From NCBI RefSeq assembly GCF_003390395.1, contig NZ_QUOV01000001.1:4293277-4357276 (forward strand): DNA of 64,000 bases, given 5' to 3'. This stretch comes from Thalassotalea euphylliae (GTDB taxonomy: Bacteria; Pseudomonadota; Gammaproteobacteria; Enterobacterales; Alteromonadaceae). The notes beneath the pieces are model-generated. The model was given only the letters and a program-made list of their open reading frames with translations, was not told the origin of the DNA and did no database searches. Shown one piece after another: positions 55,027 through 64,000 of this stretch. How positions within the stretch are numbered: the stretch's first letter is position 1; each line of letters starts with the position of its first letter. The translations under genes were made by a program, and so were the position numbers.

Positions 55027-55473
55027 TCAGGATAAGCGATCTTTATGTGTATCAAGCCACTCTCGCGCTGCTGTTTCAGGATCGTCTATTTGTGTGATAT
55101 CAATAGTTTTGATGTCAATTATTTTAGTACAAGACTTTGAATTTAAAAGTTTATCTACGTTTTTTGCTGCATAACAAAAGGTATCGTAGTTAGTATCACC
55201 AATACCGATCACGGCATATTTAGTGTGTATAAGATCCTGTTGACTATTTTCGAGATCGGTAACAAATGCTTGAATATTGTCTGGGTAGTCACCTGCGCCA
55301 TGTGTGGAGGTGCAGATCAACCAAGTTTGATCTTTTTGCTCGATCTCAGAAAATTCAGGGGTGTAATGCAGAGTTACTTGGTGGCCAAGGGTCTCTAACG
55401 TTTCTTGACATGCTTCCGCGACATATTCTGTACCGCCAAGCATGCTGCCAATAATGATTTGAAAAGATGCCAT
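55027..55473 (-). CDS. mioC: Flavodoxin-like protein MioC
   Basis: Small FMN-binding flavodoxin, required in E. coli for biotin synthase activity. The start at 55473 gives 148 residues (E. coli 147); the open frame can be extended 16 codons upstream, but MASFQIIIGSMLGGTEYVA aligns with the MioC N-terminus. FMN phosphate loop SMLGGTE and the flavin region TSTHGAGDYPDN are present. Its stop codon abuts oriC and its transcription runs into the origin, as in E. coli. Confidence 0.93.
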   Translation of the reverse strand: MASFQIIIGSMLGGTEYVAEACQETLETLGHQVTLHYTPEFSEIEQKDQTWLICTSTHGAGDYPDNIQAFVTDLENSQQDLIHTKYAVIGIGDTNYDTFCYAAKNVDKLLNSKSCTKIIDIKTIDITQIDDPETAAREWLDTHKDRLS

Positions 55474-55617
55474 AAAAAAAGAGGTTAACTTCTGATAAAA
55501 ATATATGCGGCATCTTAGCACTTTTTTACGGTCTGACAGGTCTATTGTTCTAATCGCATTAAATTTGCGACGACCATTAACTTTTAACGCAGCAAACTCA
55601 TTATGCAGGCGGTTCGC

Positions 55618-58590
55618 ATGATAAAGAAAATATCCTTAATTCCATGGTTGATGCTATTTGTTTCAGGGCATAGCTATAGTGATACACAACAACAAGTGCA
55701 CAGTGTATTTAATGCTTGGACGACGATAGCCAATAAACCCAGCGATAGCAGCAGCTTAATGTCGGCAAGCAGTGATGTACAAAGTAACGTGCGCAGTTTC
55801 GCCAGACAAGAGTACTTATCACAAATTGATTTTACTCAGCTTTCAGCCAATGTTGATGCCGTTACAGACGCTCAGCAAGCCGAAGCTTTTATTATTAGTG
55901 TGCCATTGCCAACTGGTGAGCTGGTGAATTTTACTTTATCGCCAAGCAGGGCTATTGATGGTGCGTTAGCTGAAAAGTATCCCAATATTGCGACATTTAA
56001 TGGGGTTCAAGTTAATCAGCCTGATAACGTTGGTAAATTTGAACTTACGCCAGCGGGCTTTCGCGGCATGTTCTACCATCAAGGTAAATTGGTTTATCTC
56101 GATCCTAAATATCTTGATAACAACCGCGTTTATACCAGTTATTACCAGCAAGATGCACTTGAGCATGGGCAAGCTTCAGCAACGCGCTATCAACCTAAGG
56201 TAACCCGTCAGTTAAGCGAAGAACTTGCACAATCAAAACAAGCTAACCAAACGGTAAAAGCCGCACGTACGCCAGTGCAACTCAAAGAGTATCGATTAGC
56301 TATTACCACCACAGGGGAGTACACGGCGTTTTTCCAAGGCAGTGTTAGTAACGTTATGGCCGAGCTTGCGACCTTGGTTAATCGCATTAACATGATTTTC
56401 GAGCAAGAGCTTGCGGTACGGATGATCTTAGTGGCTAACAATGATCAACTAATTTTCACTGACGCAGCAAGCGATCCTTTCCAGAATGAACTTAACAATG
56501 ACAGTGATGAGTCAACACGGGTGATCTCGAACATCATTGGTAGTAACAACTATGATGTTGGTCACGTACTTGGTACCGATGGCGGTGGATTGGCATTTCT
56601 CGGCGCTGTTTGTATTGATAGCATCAAAGGAGGTGGCGCAACGGGATCATTTAGACCAACGGGTAGTTCATTTTATGTCGATCTTGTTGCTCACGAACTT
56701 GGTCATCAGTTTGGTGCTAGCCATACGTTTAACGGCTTAACCGATTCTTGTGGTGGTGGTAATCGCGCGGCTGGCAGCAGTTATGAAGTAGGCAGTGGTT
56801 CAACTATTATGGCGTATGCAGGCATTTGCGGTAGTCAAAATATTCAATTTAGGGCAGATCCATTCTTTCATGGGCATTCAATGGATCAAATGGCGAGTCA
56901 TCTTGCCCGTTTTCCAAGTTGTGGAATCAGTACCGAACAAGTGAATAGAAACCCTGTCGCTGATGCTGGGAGTGACTTTAGTATTCCAGCCAATACCCCA
57001 TTTACGCTGACCGGCACGGGTACTGATGAAGATGGTGACGAACTTACTTATGACTGGCAACAGTTTGACTTAGGTCCTGGCAGCAATGGTACTAGCGAAC
57101 AAGTTGATGATGGCCAACGTCCTTTGTTTCGTGTGTTTGCTCCCCAATCAGTGCCAAGCCGTACGTTTCCAAGGCTGACCGATGTGCTTTCTGGTACCCT
57201 CACGCTTGGTGAAAGCTTTGCTACCACTAATCGCGATTTGAATTTTCGTTTAATTGTTCGTGATAACAATGGCGGGGTTGCCTCTGATAATACTGTCGTT
57301 AACGTGGTAAATACTGGGGAAACGTTTGCGGTTACTGAGCCATCACTGAATGATAGTTGGACTAGTGCTGAGCAGCTTGTTCAATGGAATGTTGCTGGTA
57401 CTGATCTTACCCCAATCAACTGCGCAGCAGTGGCAATAGACTTGTCACTTGATGGTGGTAATACTTTCGATGTAAACCTGGCAACAAGTGCGCCGAATAC
57501 TGGCAGCTTTACCGTTAATTTACCGGCGTTAAGTAGCAATAATGCACGGCTTAGGGTCAGTTGTGCCGACAATGTATTTTTTGCCGTAAATGAGGGGCGA
57601 TTTAGCGTTAATAATTCGCAAGCGCTATCATTTGAAATTACGGGGTTGAGCAATCCGTTAGCAGTTGATGAAGACCAACAATTAACACTCTCTGTGGCTA
57701 ATTTTACGATTCAAGGGCAAGTTGCTGATAGCTTGATAATTTCTGAAGGTGATAATTACTCTGTCGAGGATTCGACCGTCATTCCAGATACCAACTTTAA
57801 CGGCAGCTTGTCTATTGAAGTACGTGCTGTTGCAGGTAGCGAGCAAACTCCTGTGTTTAGCGCGCAAGTGGCCGTTGCAGCCGTTAATGATGCACCTGTA
57901 GCAACTGATGATGAGTTAATGCTAGTACAGGGCGCCAATACGCAACAAATTAATGTACTTAGCAATGATTCTGATGTTGATGCTCAAGATAACTTAACGT
58001 TATCACAACTGGTTTATACAGGTGATGGTCAAGCGAGTATTGTAAATAACCAGATCAGTTATACGCCTGCAACCAGTTTTATCGGTGAGGAGACGATTAG
58101 CTATACGGTTAGTGATAGCAGTGGGGCAACCGATACCGCCAATTTGATTATTACCGTTAATGAAGTTGACGTGAACAACCCTCCGTCAACAAACAATGAC
58201 TCAATTACGTTAACGCAAGGCGCTGGAAGCCAGTTAATTGATGTGTTGGCGAATGATTCAGATCCTGATGCAGGAGATACCTTAACTCTGACTAGCATTG
58301 ACTATTCAGGTAATGGACAAGCCAGTGTTTCTAATAATCAGATCAGCTATACACCTGCGGCAACCTTTAGTGGCCAAGAAAGCATTGCTTATACAGTGAG
58401 TGATAGCTCTGGGGTATCTGCCACTGGGCTATTGAATATCACCGTGAATGCTGCACCTCAACCGCCAACACCGGCACCCAATGAGTCTGGCGGCTCTGGT
58501 GGTGGTAGCCTTTATTGGTTAACGTTCTTGTTGTTCGTCGCTAGTAGTTTCCGTGTCCGTGGCTTTGATCAACAAGGAGAGCGCAAGTGA
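55618..58590 (+). CDS. Secreted metzincin metalloprotease with GlyGly-CTERM tag
   Basis: About 990-residue exported protease. Order: signal peptide (ending HSYS), propeptide-like region (about 25-215), reprolysin-type metzincin domain with HELGHQFGASH (zinc His and catalytic Glu, about residue 360) and Met-turn STIMAYAG, a PKD-like domain starting NRNPVADAGSDF, further beta domains, two close-copy cadherin-like repeats (about 760-950), and a GlyGly-CTERM tail (GGSGGGSLYWLTFLLFVASS) typical of rhombosortase substrates exported by type II secretion. The ATG at 55618 is preferred over 55603 because it starts the typical signal peptide. The 3' end overlaps the next start by 4 bases. Confidence 0.9.
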   Translation: MIKKISLIPWLMLFVSGHSYSDTQQQVHSVFNAWTTIANKPSDSSSLMSASSDVQSNVRSFARQEYLSQIDFTQLSANVDAVTDAQQAEAFIISVPLPTGELVNFTLSPSRAIDGALAEKYPNIATFNGVQVNQPDNVGKFELTPAGFRGMFYHQGKLVYLDPKYLDNNRVYTSYYQQDALEHGQASATRYQPKVTRQLSEELAQSKQANQTVKAARTPVQLKEYRLAITTTGEYTAFFQGSVSNVMAELATLVNRINMIFEQELAVRMILVANNDQLIFTDAASDPFQNELNNDSDESTRVISNIIGSNNYDVGHVLGTDGGGLAFLGAVCIDSIKGGGATGSFRPTGSSFYVDLVAHELGHQFGASHTFNGLTDSCGGGNRAAGSSYEVGSGSTIMAYAGICGSQNIQFRADPFFHGHSMDQMASHLARFPSCGISTEQVNRNPVADAGSDFSIPANTPFTLTGTGTDEDGDELTYDWQQFDLGPGSNGTSEQVDDGQRPLFRVFAPQSVPSRTFPRLTDVLSGTLTLGESFATTNRDLNFRLIVRDNNGGVASDNTVVNVVNTGETFAVTEPSLNDSWTSAEQLVQWNVAGTDLTPINCAAVAIDLSLDGGNTFDVNLATSAPNTGSFTVNLPALSSNNARLRVSCADNVFFAVNEGRFSVNNSQALSFEITGLSNPLAVDEDQQLTLSVANFTIQGQVADSLIISEGDNYSVEDSTVIPDTNFNGSLSIEVRAVAGSEQTPVFSAQVAVAAVNDAPVATDDELMLVQGANTQQINVLSNDSDVDAQDNLTLSQLVYTGDGQASIVNNQISYTPATSFIGEETISYTVSDSSGATDTANLIITVNEVDVNNPPSTNNDSITLTQGAGSQLIDVLANDSDPDAGDTLTLTSIDYSGNGQASVSNNQISYTPAATFSGQESIAYTVSDSSGVSATGLLNITVNAAPQPPTPAPNESGGSGGGSLYWLTFLLFVASSFRVRGFDQQGERK

Positions 58591-59003
58591 AAATATATTC
58601 ACTGATAATAGGGTTATTATCGTTTTCTCTTACAGCTTGCCAAAAAAGTGATCAGGCGAGTGAAGCTACAAGTTCAACATTAGCAGCTGCGTCAAAGCAA
58701 GAAGCAGAAATGCTTGAAGCCAGTTATCAAGGTATAACGGCCAACGATGCAGTCGCTAGTGCGATTGCTAATCAAGATTTTCGCTTGCTGTCGACATCGA
58801 CGCGAATGCCACAATTTCCGGGCACGGACCAGTCGCGTTATCAAGAATACAAAGCAAAATGTGGCGCTAACTTCTTGCCGAATATGGGCGATGTTAAGCA
58901 ACAAGGTGAAAGTTCAGAAATGCGAAAACAGGTAAAGCAATATATGGTCGAGTATAACCAACAGATGCTTGAGACCTGTTTAAAGCATCATAATAATGGC
59001 TAA
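58587..59003 (+). CDS. Small lipoprotein of unknown function
   Basis: 138 residues with a lipoprotein signal (MKIYSLIIGLLSFSLTAC; lipobox LTAC, Cys at residue 18). The mature part is polar and helical (Ala/Gln/Glu/Ser-rich) with two further cysteines (KAKCGANFLPN, LETCLKHH). No domain recognised. The GTG start overlaps the protease stop (GTGA), so translation is probably coupled, and the two may act together at the cell surface. Confidence 0.75.
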   Translation: MKIYSLIIGLLSFSLTACQKSDQASEATSSTLAAASKQEAEMLEASYQGITANDAVASAIANQDFRLLSTSTRMPQFPGTDQSRYQEYKAKCGANFLPNMGDVKQQGESSEMRKQVKQYMVEYNQQMLETCLKHHNNG

Positions 59004-59132
59004 AAATAGTGACTAAAAGTTTCGTTAACCAAGTGAGCTTAACGTATACACGGGAATAATTGTGCTTGCTCGACAGTCATGAAGAGCAAGCAATATTTTA
59101 ATGTTAACTATCGCACTGTTTGAGTCGTGCGA

Positions 59133-60512
59133 TTATTTACCAATACAGAAAGAAGAGAAGATCTTACCGAGTAGATCATCACTGGTAAATTCACCGGTAA
59201 TCTCATTGAGCGATTGCTGACAAATTCGTAACTCTTCTGCCAAGATTTCACCGGCAACATAAGATTCTAATTGATCTAAACCGGTTTGTAGGTGATTGTG
59301 CGCCGCTTCCAACGCCACTAAGTGACGACGTCTTGCCATAAAACCGCCTTCGGTGCTGCCTTGATAACCCATGATGGTTTTTAGATGCTCTTTGAGATCA
59401 TTAATACCATCACCGCTTTTGGCTGAAATGGTAATGCTAGGCTGTTCACTATCACCACTTAGGCCAGTTGTTGCGCCGCTTAAATCAGCCTTGTTACGAA
59501 CAATGGTCACGCCCATTTTTTCGGGTAGCTGTTCAAAAAACTCTGGCCAAAAGTCGCGCGGGTTCTCTTGTTCGCTGGTGGCTGAGTCCACCATTAATAT
59601 AACTCGATCGGCTTTGGCGATTTCTGCCCAAGCACGTTCAATACCTATTTGTTCAACTTTGTCAGGGCTCTCACGCAGCCCTGCGGTATCAATGATATGT
59701 AATGGCATGCCATCGATATGAATTTGCTCAGATAAGACATCACGAGTCGTTCCTTCAATATCGGTGACAATTGCGGTTTCTTTACCACTGAGGGCATTAA
59801 GTAAACTTGATTTACCCGCGTTAGGGCGACCTGCGATGACCACTCTCATCCCTTCGCGAATAATACTGCCTTGTTTGGCTTGCTGCTGAACGTCTTCAAC
59901 TCGAGTGATTATGCCTTTGAGGCTATTAAGGACTTTTTCGTCGGCGAGAAAATCAATTTCTTCTTCGGGAAAGTCTATCGCCGCTTCAACATACATGCGC
60001 AGGTGGATAACATCCTCAACCAGTTGATGAACGAGTTTAGAAAAGTCACCTTGCAGTGAGTGCAGGGCACTGCGGGCAGCTTGCTCTGAATTAGAGTTAA
60101 TTAAGTCGGCAATGGCTTCGGCTTGGGTTAAGTCGAGCTTGTCGTTTAAGAACGCTTGTTCACTAAATTCACCTGGCTTAGCCATACGCACGCCATTGAT
60201 TTGCAATATCTCTTTGAGCAGCATGTCGAGAATTACGGGACCACCGTGTCCTTGTAGCTCAAGGACATCTTCACCGGTAAATGAATTAGGACCTTTGAAA
60301 AACAGCGCAATACCTTGGTCTAAGGTGTTGCCCTTCAAATCATTAAAATTTAAGTAATCGGCGTATCGCACCTTAGGGCATTTACCTAATAGTTGCTCGG
60401 CAACCTCGCTTGCTTTAGGACCTGACACACGAATGATACCGACACCACCTCGACCTGGGGCGGTCGCTTGGGCTGCGATGGTTTCTGTGTTGCTAGATAA
60501 AGTTGCCGACAT
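59133..60512 (-). CDS. mnmE: tRNA modification GTPase MnmE
   Basis: GTPase partner of MnmG in wobble-uridine modification of tRNA. The 459-residue protein (E. coli 454) has the N-terminal folate-binding domain ([21 protein letters not shown]), GTPase motifs [20 protein letters not shown] and NKAD, and the C-terminal CIGK with the conserved Cys. It lies downstream of yidC, with a terminator between them. Confidence 0.97.
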   Translation of the reverse strand: MSATLSSNTETIAAQATAPGRGGVGIIRVSGPKASEVAEQLLGKCPKVRYADYLNFNDLKGNTLDQGIALFFKGPNSFTGEDVLELQGHGGPVILDMLLKEILQINGVRMAKPGEFSEQAFLNDKLDLTQAEAIADLINSNSEQAARSALHSLQGDFSKLVHQLVEDVIHLRMYVEAAIDFPEEEIDFLADEKVLNSLKGIITRVEDVQQQAKQGSIIREGMRVVIAGRPNAGKSSLLNALSGKETAIVTDIEGTTRDVLSEQIHIDGMPLHIIDTAGLRESPDKVEQIGIERAWAEIAKADRVILMVDSATSEQENPRDFWPEFFEQLPEKMGVTIVRNKADLSGATTGLSGDSEQPSITISAKSGDGINDLKEHLKTIMGYQGSTEGGFMARRRHLVALEAAHNHLQTGLDQLESYVAGEILAEELRICQQSLNEITGEFTSDDLLGKIFSSFCIGK

Positions 60513-60580
60513 AATGGTGCTCTGTAGTGATTAATGTTGGATAAATACCAAGCTATTATAACTTGGTGAGGGATAAACAA

Positions 60581-60604
60581 AAAAGGTGGCTAGTGCCACC
60601 TTTT
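60581..60604 (-). terminator. Rho-independent terminator of the rpmH-yidC run
   Basis: A perfect 10-bp stem (AAAAGGTGGC / GCCACCTTTT) with loop TAGT is followed on the minus strand by T residues, about 60 bases past the yidC stop. A second inverted repeat (ACTCAGTTC / GAACTGAGT, 60611-60637) lies just before it without a clear T-run. Confidence 0.85.
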
Positions 60605-60661
60605 CACATTACTCAGTTCTAGTTACGTGAACTGAGTATATTTTTGTTATCGCGATTAGGC

Positions 60662-62299
60662 TTATGCTTTCGCTTGCGCCTTTTGCTTGTCTAGCCCCGC
60701 GAAAATAATCTTCATTTGAATGATTGAAATCACGTTACTGATGAACCAGTAAAGTACTAGGCCTGATGGGAACCAGAAGAAGAAAATCGTAAAGATCAGC
60801 GGCATGTATTGCATCATTTTTTGCTGCATTGGATCTTGTACGGTCATTGGTGTCATCTTCTGCATGATGAACATACTGATACCCATTAGTACTGGTAATA
60901 CAAAGTATGGGTCTTTAGATGATAAGTCAGTCAACCATAAGCCAAATTCTGCGTGACGAAGCTCAACACTTTCTAGGAATACCCAGTAAAGTGCTAAGAA
61001 AATTGGCATTTGAATTAGAATTGGTAAACAACCACCGGCTGGGTTTACTTTTTCTTTGCGGTATAGCTCCATCATCGCTTGTGACATCTTCTGACGGTCA
61101 TCACCGAAGCGCTCTTTTAATTGCGCCATTTTCGGTTGCAACTCACGCATTTTTGCCATTGAGGTGTATTGCGCTTTCGTTAGCGGGTACATAGCACCTT
61201 TTACGATAATCGTGATAATGATGATAGCGATACCCCAGTTGCTCACCAATGCTTGAATTTGCAGTAGTAACCAGAATAGCGGTTGGCTGATCATAAATAA
61301 GAAACCGTAATCAACGGTTAAGTCTAAACCATCGGCGATTTGCTCTAGTGCGTCTTGGTCTTTTGGACCAACGTAGAAAACCGCACCTGTGGTTGCTGTG
61401 GTATTGGCATCAATGTTTAGCGTAGGCGCTTTAAAGCCAATTACCGCATCACCTGCGCTGCTGTAGCTTGTGTAAAGCTGATTAGCGGCATCTTGTGCTG
61501 GTACCCAAGCAGACACGAAGTAATGCTGTAGCATCGCAACCCAGCCACCTTGCGTAGTTTTGTTTAGGTTGGCATCGGCAATGTCTTCAAAGTCGTACTT
61601 CTCGTAACGCTCTTCGGTAGTTGAGTAGGCTGCACCACGGTAAGTTGGGATTAAGCCTGATGAACTATCGACATAGCTAGACTGCTTCAGTTGACCATAC
61701 ATTTGTACGCTTGCTGGAGCAGCCATGTTGTTTTGAATTTGGTAATCAACATTTACTTTGTAGCTATTAGGCGTAAACGTATAAGTTTTAGTAACGGCTA
61801 AGCCTGTGTCGCTAACATAGTTTAACGCAACAGTTAGCGGCTGACCGTCAACCATAGTGAAGTTTGACTGCGCAACTTGGTAAATAGGGCGGCCCGGTAC
61901 TGTGCGGTCGATACCGTTAGCACCCGTTAAGCCACTTTGCGCAATGTACTTCATTTGACCATTTTGCATGATGGTAAATGGAACACCACTACCTTGCTCA
62001 GTTTCATAAGCAAGTAACGTTGCTTCAACAATGTCACCACCTTGCGTATTGATTTTCACCTTTAGTACATCAGTGGTGATTTCAATTAAACGGCTATTGG
62101 CAGCTGTTGGTGCGGCAATCTCTTTAGTGTTTTCAGATGAAGCCGGAACAAAGTCATCGGAAGCAGGCGTATCTTCGCTTGTTTGGCTAGCAGTCGGTTG
62201 TTGCACTGGGGCAGAGGCATAGTCAAGCTGCCACTGCTGATAGAGCATATAGGTGACTACCAATAAGCCAATAAAAAGCATACTGCGTAGGGATTCCAT
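60662..62299 (-). CDS. yidC: Membrane protein insertase YidC
   Basis: Inserts and folds inner-membrane proteins, alone or with SecYEG. The 545-residue protein (E. coli 548) has an N-terminal membrane anchor, a Pro/Ser/Thr-rich linker, the large periplasmic domain (about 60-340) and the conserved C-terminal core with five membrane segments, including KGAMYPLTKAQYTSMAKMRELQPK with its hydrophilic loop and the MPLIFTIFFFWFPSGLVLYWF signature. The order rpmH-rnpA-yidD-yidC fits. Confidence 0.97.
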   Translation of the reverse strand: MESLRSMLFIGLLVVTYMLYQQWQLDYASAPVQQPTASQTSEDTPASDDFVPASSENTKEIAAPTAANSRLIEITTDVLKVKINTQGGDIVEATLLAYETEQGSGVPFTIMQNGQMKYIAQSGLTGANGIDRTVPGRPIYQVAQSNFTMVDGQPLTVALNYVSDTGLAVTKTYTFTPNSYKVNVDYQIQNNMAAPASVQMYGQLKQSSYVDSSSGLIPTYRGAAYSTTEERYEKYDFEDIADANLNKTTQGGWVAMLQHYFVSAWVPAQDAANQLYTSYSSAGDAVIGFKAPTLNIDANTTATTGAVFYVGPKDQDALEQIADGLDLTVDYGFLFMISQPLFWLLLQIQALVSNWGIAIIIITIIVKGAMYPLTKAQYTSMAKMRELQPKMAQLKERFGDDRQKMSQAMMELYRKEKVNPAGGCLPILIQMPIFLALYWVFLESVELRHAEFGLWLTDLSSKDPYFVLPVLMGISMFIMQKMTPMTVQDPMQQKMMQYMPLIFTIFFFWFPSGLVLYWFISNVISIIQMKIIFAGLDKQKAQAKA

Positions 62300-62305
62300 A
62301 ATATG

Positions 62306-62554
62306 TTATTTCTCTTTGTTGGTTGGTGGTACGGGATCTTCTCCACCCGCATTGAGTGGGTGGCATTTTAGTATACGTTTAAGCGCTAACCAACTCCCTT
62401 TTACTGCCCCAAAGCGATTAATTGCTTCAATGGCATAACTAGAGCAGGTTGGCTGAAAGCGACAATTATTGCCCAATAAAGGGCTGATAAACTTTTGGTA
62501 GAGTTTTATTAGGCCTATGGCTAAGGCTTGTGGCGCTGAATGATTTTTCGCCAT
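62306..62554 (-). CDS. yidD: Membrane protein insertion efficiency factor YidD
   Basis: Small membrane-associated protein that helps YidC-dependent insertion. The 82-residue protein has the family core [31 protein letters not shown] with the conserved cysteines and [17 protein letters not shown]. It overlaps rnpA by 34 bases and starts the coupled stretch leading to yidC (6-base gap). Confidence 0.96.
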   Translation of the reverse strand: MAKNHSAPQALAIGLIKLYQKFISPLLGNNCRFQPTCSSYAIEAINRFGAVKGSWLALKRILKCHPLNAGGEDPVPPTNKEK

Positions 62555-62877
62555 GTCTTTACCAATTGTTTATTAATGGTGGCGTTGTCGAGATTATCAA
62601 TACCAGATTTCACCATAACGACAATATCGATATTGGGTAAATCGTGTTGAGCTAATCGAAAGCTTTCGCGTGTAAGGCGTTTAATGCGATTACGTTGAAC
62701 AGCTAATTTGACGCGTTTTTTCGCGACAGCAAAACCTAGACGAGGTTTGTCTAACTTGTTCTTAGTAATTAGGATAGTGAAATGGCTAGAGCCAAAACGA
62801 GAAGATTTTGAGAAGACTTGTTGGAATTGTCCGGGAGTCAATATTCTTGACTCCCGGCTAAATTCATAAGTAACCAT
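62521..62877 (-). CDS. rnpA: Ribonuclease P protein component
   Basis: Protein subunit of RNase P, which trims the 5' ends of tRNA precursors. The start at 62877 is chosen because [18 protein letters not shown] aligns with E. coli RnpA; an ATG three codons upstream is possible. It gives 118 residues (E. coli 119). The diagnostic RNA-binding motif [13 protein letters not shown] is present. It follows rpmH and overlaps yidD. Confidence 0.95.
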   Translation of the reverse strand: MVTYEFSRESRILTPGQFQQVFSKSSRFGSSHFTILITKNKLDKPRLGFAVAKKRVKLAVQRNRIKRLTRESFRLAQHDLPNIDIVVMVKSGIDNLDNATINKQLVKTWRKIIQRHKP

Positions 62878-62949
62878 ATCGTTCATTGAAATTATGTCAC
62901 TGAAGTACTGCGGTTACCTATATTTCGCAAGATGTAGTCTCTTACGAAA

Positions 62950-63084
62950 TTAAGCGCTTAACTTAGCACGACCTTTTGCACGACGACGTGCTAAAACGGC
63001 ACGACCGTTTTTAGTAGCCATACGTGCACGGAAGCCGTGGTTGCGCTTACGCTTTAATACAGAAGGTTGAAATGTTCTTTTCAT
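62950..63084 (-). CDS. rpmH: 50S ribosomal protein L34
   Basis: 44-residue, very basic ribosomal protein, too short to show up among long open frames. The reading [18 protein letters not shown] followed by [20 protein letters not shown] is the near-invariant L34 sequence. First gene of rpmH-rnpA-yidD-yidC and divergent from dnaA, the ancestral arrangement. Confidence 0.98.
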   Translation of the reverse strand: MKRTFQPSVLKRKRNHGFRARMATKNGRAVLARRRAKGRAKLSA

Positions 63085-63565
63085 TACGCTTTTCCGTTCG
63101 GTTGTTGTTGCCCTGGCAAAACAGCCGTTGTGAGCACACAGGTCTAAAAAAGAGGCCGAATTTTAAATAGTGTACGAACAATTGTCAATATATTAGTCAG
63201 ATTTAATAAATAGCGATCAATCAGAGGATCGTTTAGATCTTGCAACTATCCACAATTTAATCACATGCAAATCAGAATTTAGTGTCAAATCCGTTGGTTT
63301 TCGGCTAATGAAAAAATATTATTAGCTCAATTAAAGATCAATTAAATTATTCTAATGAAAAAAATATTATATATTTAACAATGGTTTATTTTAACGTTGT
63401 TTTTTCATAGTTATTTTTAACGGTTTTCCAGTTGCATCTGTGGATAACTGTAGGGATAATTGATCAATTCGTATAATAATTTTACTTTTCCTATCCCTCT
63501 CAAGCGCAGATAAGATCGTCTTACCCACGCAAGATCGTAGAAGGAAGTATTTCCAGGAGCCTCCG
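63085..63565. other. rpmH-dnaA intergenic region with DnaA boxes
   Basis: About 480 AT-rich bases between divergent rpmH and dnaA, with no gene. One perfect DnaA box (63439-63447), one single-mismatch box (63246-63254) and seven GATC sites (63215-63536) are present, with an eighth just inside dnaA. It should hold both promoters and probably DnaA autoregulation. In Pseudomonas this gap acts as the origin; here the oriC next to mnmG looks stronger. Confidence 0.75.
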
Positions 63566-64000
63566 TTGGATCATTCGCTTTGGCAGCGTTGCCTTTCAGT
63601 ATTGCAGGAAGAATTACCCGCTCAACAATTCAGCATGTGGATCCGCCCACTGCAGTGTGTCGTCGAAGACAATATTATGACGTTGTATGCGCCAAATCGC
63701 TTTGTACTTGATTGGGTGCGCGATAAGTACGTTGAGCGGATCACTACGATCGTGTCTTTGGCCGAAACCAGTAATCCACCGCTGTTGCGTTTTGATGTTG
63801 GTGCTAAGCCAGTTCAACAAACACCTGTTAATACACAGGTTAGCTCAGTCGATCACAATACGGGTAGCAACCTAGCCGAAACGCCAGCAAAAGAGCCTGA
63901 AACCAACTTACCTAAAACGACGAACGTTCGAAATAAGTACACGTTTGAAAACTTTGTTGAGGGTAAATCAAACCAACTCGCACGTGCAGCCGCATCACAA
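63566..64000 (+). CDS. dnaA: Chromosomal replication initiator DnaA (5' part)
   Basis: DnaA is the AAA+ protein that binds DnaA boxes and opens oriC. 145 codons are in the window. Domain I is clear (SLWQRCLSVLQEELPAQQF then SMWIRPLQ, LYAPNRFVLDWVRDKY), then the variable linker domain II, and the beginning of domain III (RNKYTFENFVEGKSNQLARAAA). The start is TTG at 63566, with AGGAG seven bases upstream; no ATG or GTG fits better. The rest lies past the window edge. Confidence 0.96.
   Translation, partial: MDHSLWQRCLSVLQEELPAQQFSMWIRPLQCVVEDNIMTLYAPNRFVLDWVRDKYVERITTIVSLAETSNPPLLRFDVGAKPVQQTPVNTQVSSVDHNTGSNLAETPAKEPETNLPKTTNVRNKYTFENFVEGKSNQLARAAASQ

Noticed and set aside
60611..60637. Second inverted repeat after yidC as an extra terminator
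   Set aside because: It has no T-run on the yidC strand and the stronger hairpin at 60581-60604 explains termination.

Overview
The window is a gene-dense piece of a gammaproteobacterial chromosome that spans the replication origin. Protein sequences and gene order (rho-trxA/rhlB-gppA, rpoH-ftsX-ftsE-ftsY/rsmD, mioC-oriC-mnmG-rsmG, atpIBEFHAGDC, mnmE-yidC-yidD-rnpA-rpmH/dnaA) are close to those of E. coli. ParAB beside rsmG, the moderate-to-low GC, the many c-di-GMP proteins, and the PEP-CTERM and GlyGly-CTERM sorting tags point to a marine Alteromonadales member, perhaps Colwelliaceae (Colwellia/Thalassotalea-like). The genus is inference. No rRNA, tRNA, CRISPR array, prophage or intact insertion sequence was seen.

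Left part (1-12 kb): rho (cut by the window edge) and trxA face rhlB-gppA, as in E. coli. A tightly packed minus-strand run follows, tatA-tatB-tatC-(secreted protein)-tatD-(membrane diguanylate cyclase)-hemB, with several overlapping start/stop codons. Upstream of tatA is a roughly 314-bp MITE-like element with terminal inverted repeats, then a secreted, probably outer-membrane protein.

Middle part (12-42 kb): a GAF-GAF-GGDEF-EAL protein, rpoH, an EAL-HDOD protein, ftsX-ftsE-ftsY (ftsY carries a perfect 15-copy hexanucleotide repeat coding for Pro-Glu), rsmD, a CPBP protease, a YjaG-like protein, a large coiled-coil protein, a SapC-family protein, a DMT exporter and pgi. Next is a more accessory stretch: a PEP-CTERM protein behind a sigma-54-type promoter, a peptidoglycan-binding-like secreted protein, an NAD(P)H oxidoreductase, a DUF6482-like protein and a HAD phosphatase. 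Then come glmS with a DeoR regulator and an empty attTn7 site, an MltC-like transglycosylase, a secreted alpha/beta hydrolase, glmU, and a two-gene unit pairing an ODP-type di-iron protein with a small soluble protein that resembles a methyl-accepting chemotaxis hairpin.

Right part (42-64 kb): the complete F1Fo ATP synthase operon with a clear promoter and terminator, parB-parA, rsmG, mnmG, oriC (four perfect DnaA boxes and 13 GATC sites in about 350 bp), mioC, a metzincin protease with a GlyGly-CTERM tail coupled to a lipoprotein, and mnmE-yidC-yidD-rnpA-rpmH facing dnaA (5' part only). The rpmH-dnaA gap has a second, weaker DnaA-box/GATC cluster.

The best candidates for something little described are the ODP / chemotaxis-like pair (41.3-42.6 kb) and the sigma-54-driven PEP-CTERM gene (29.4 kb).
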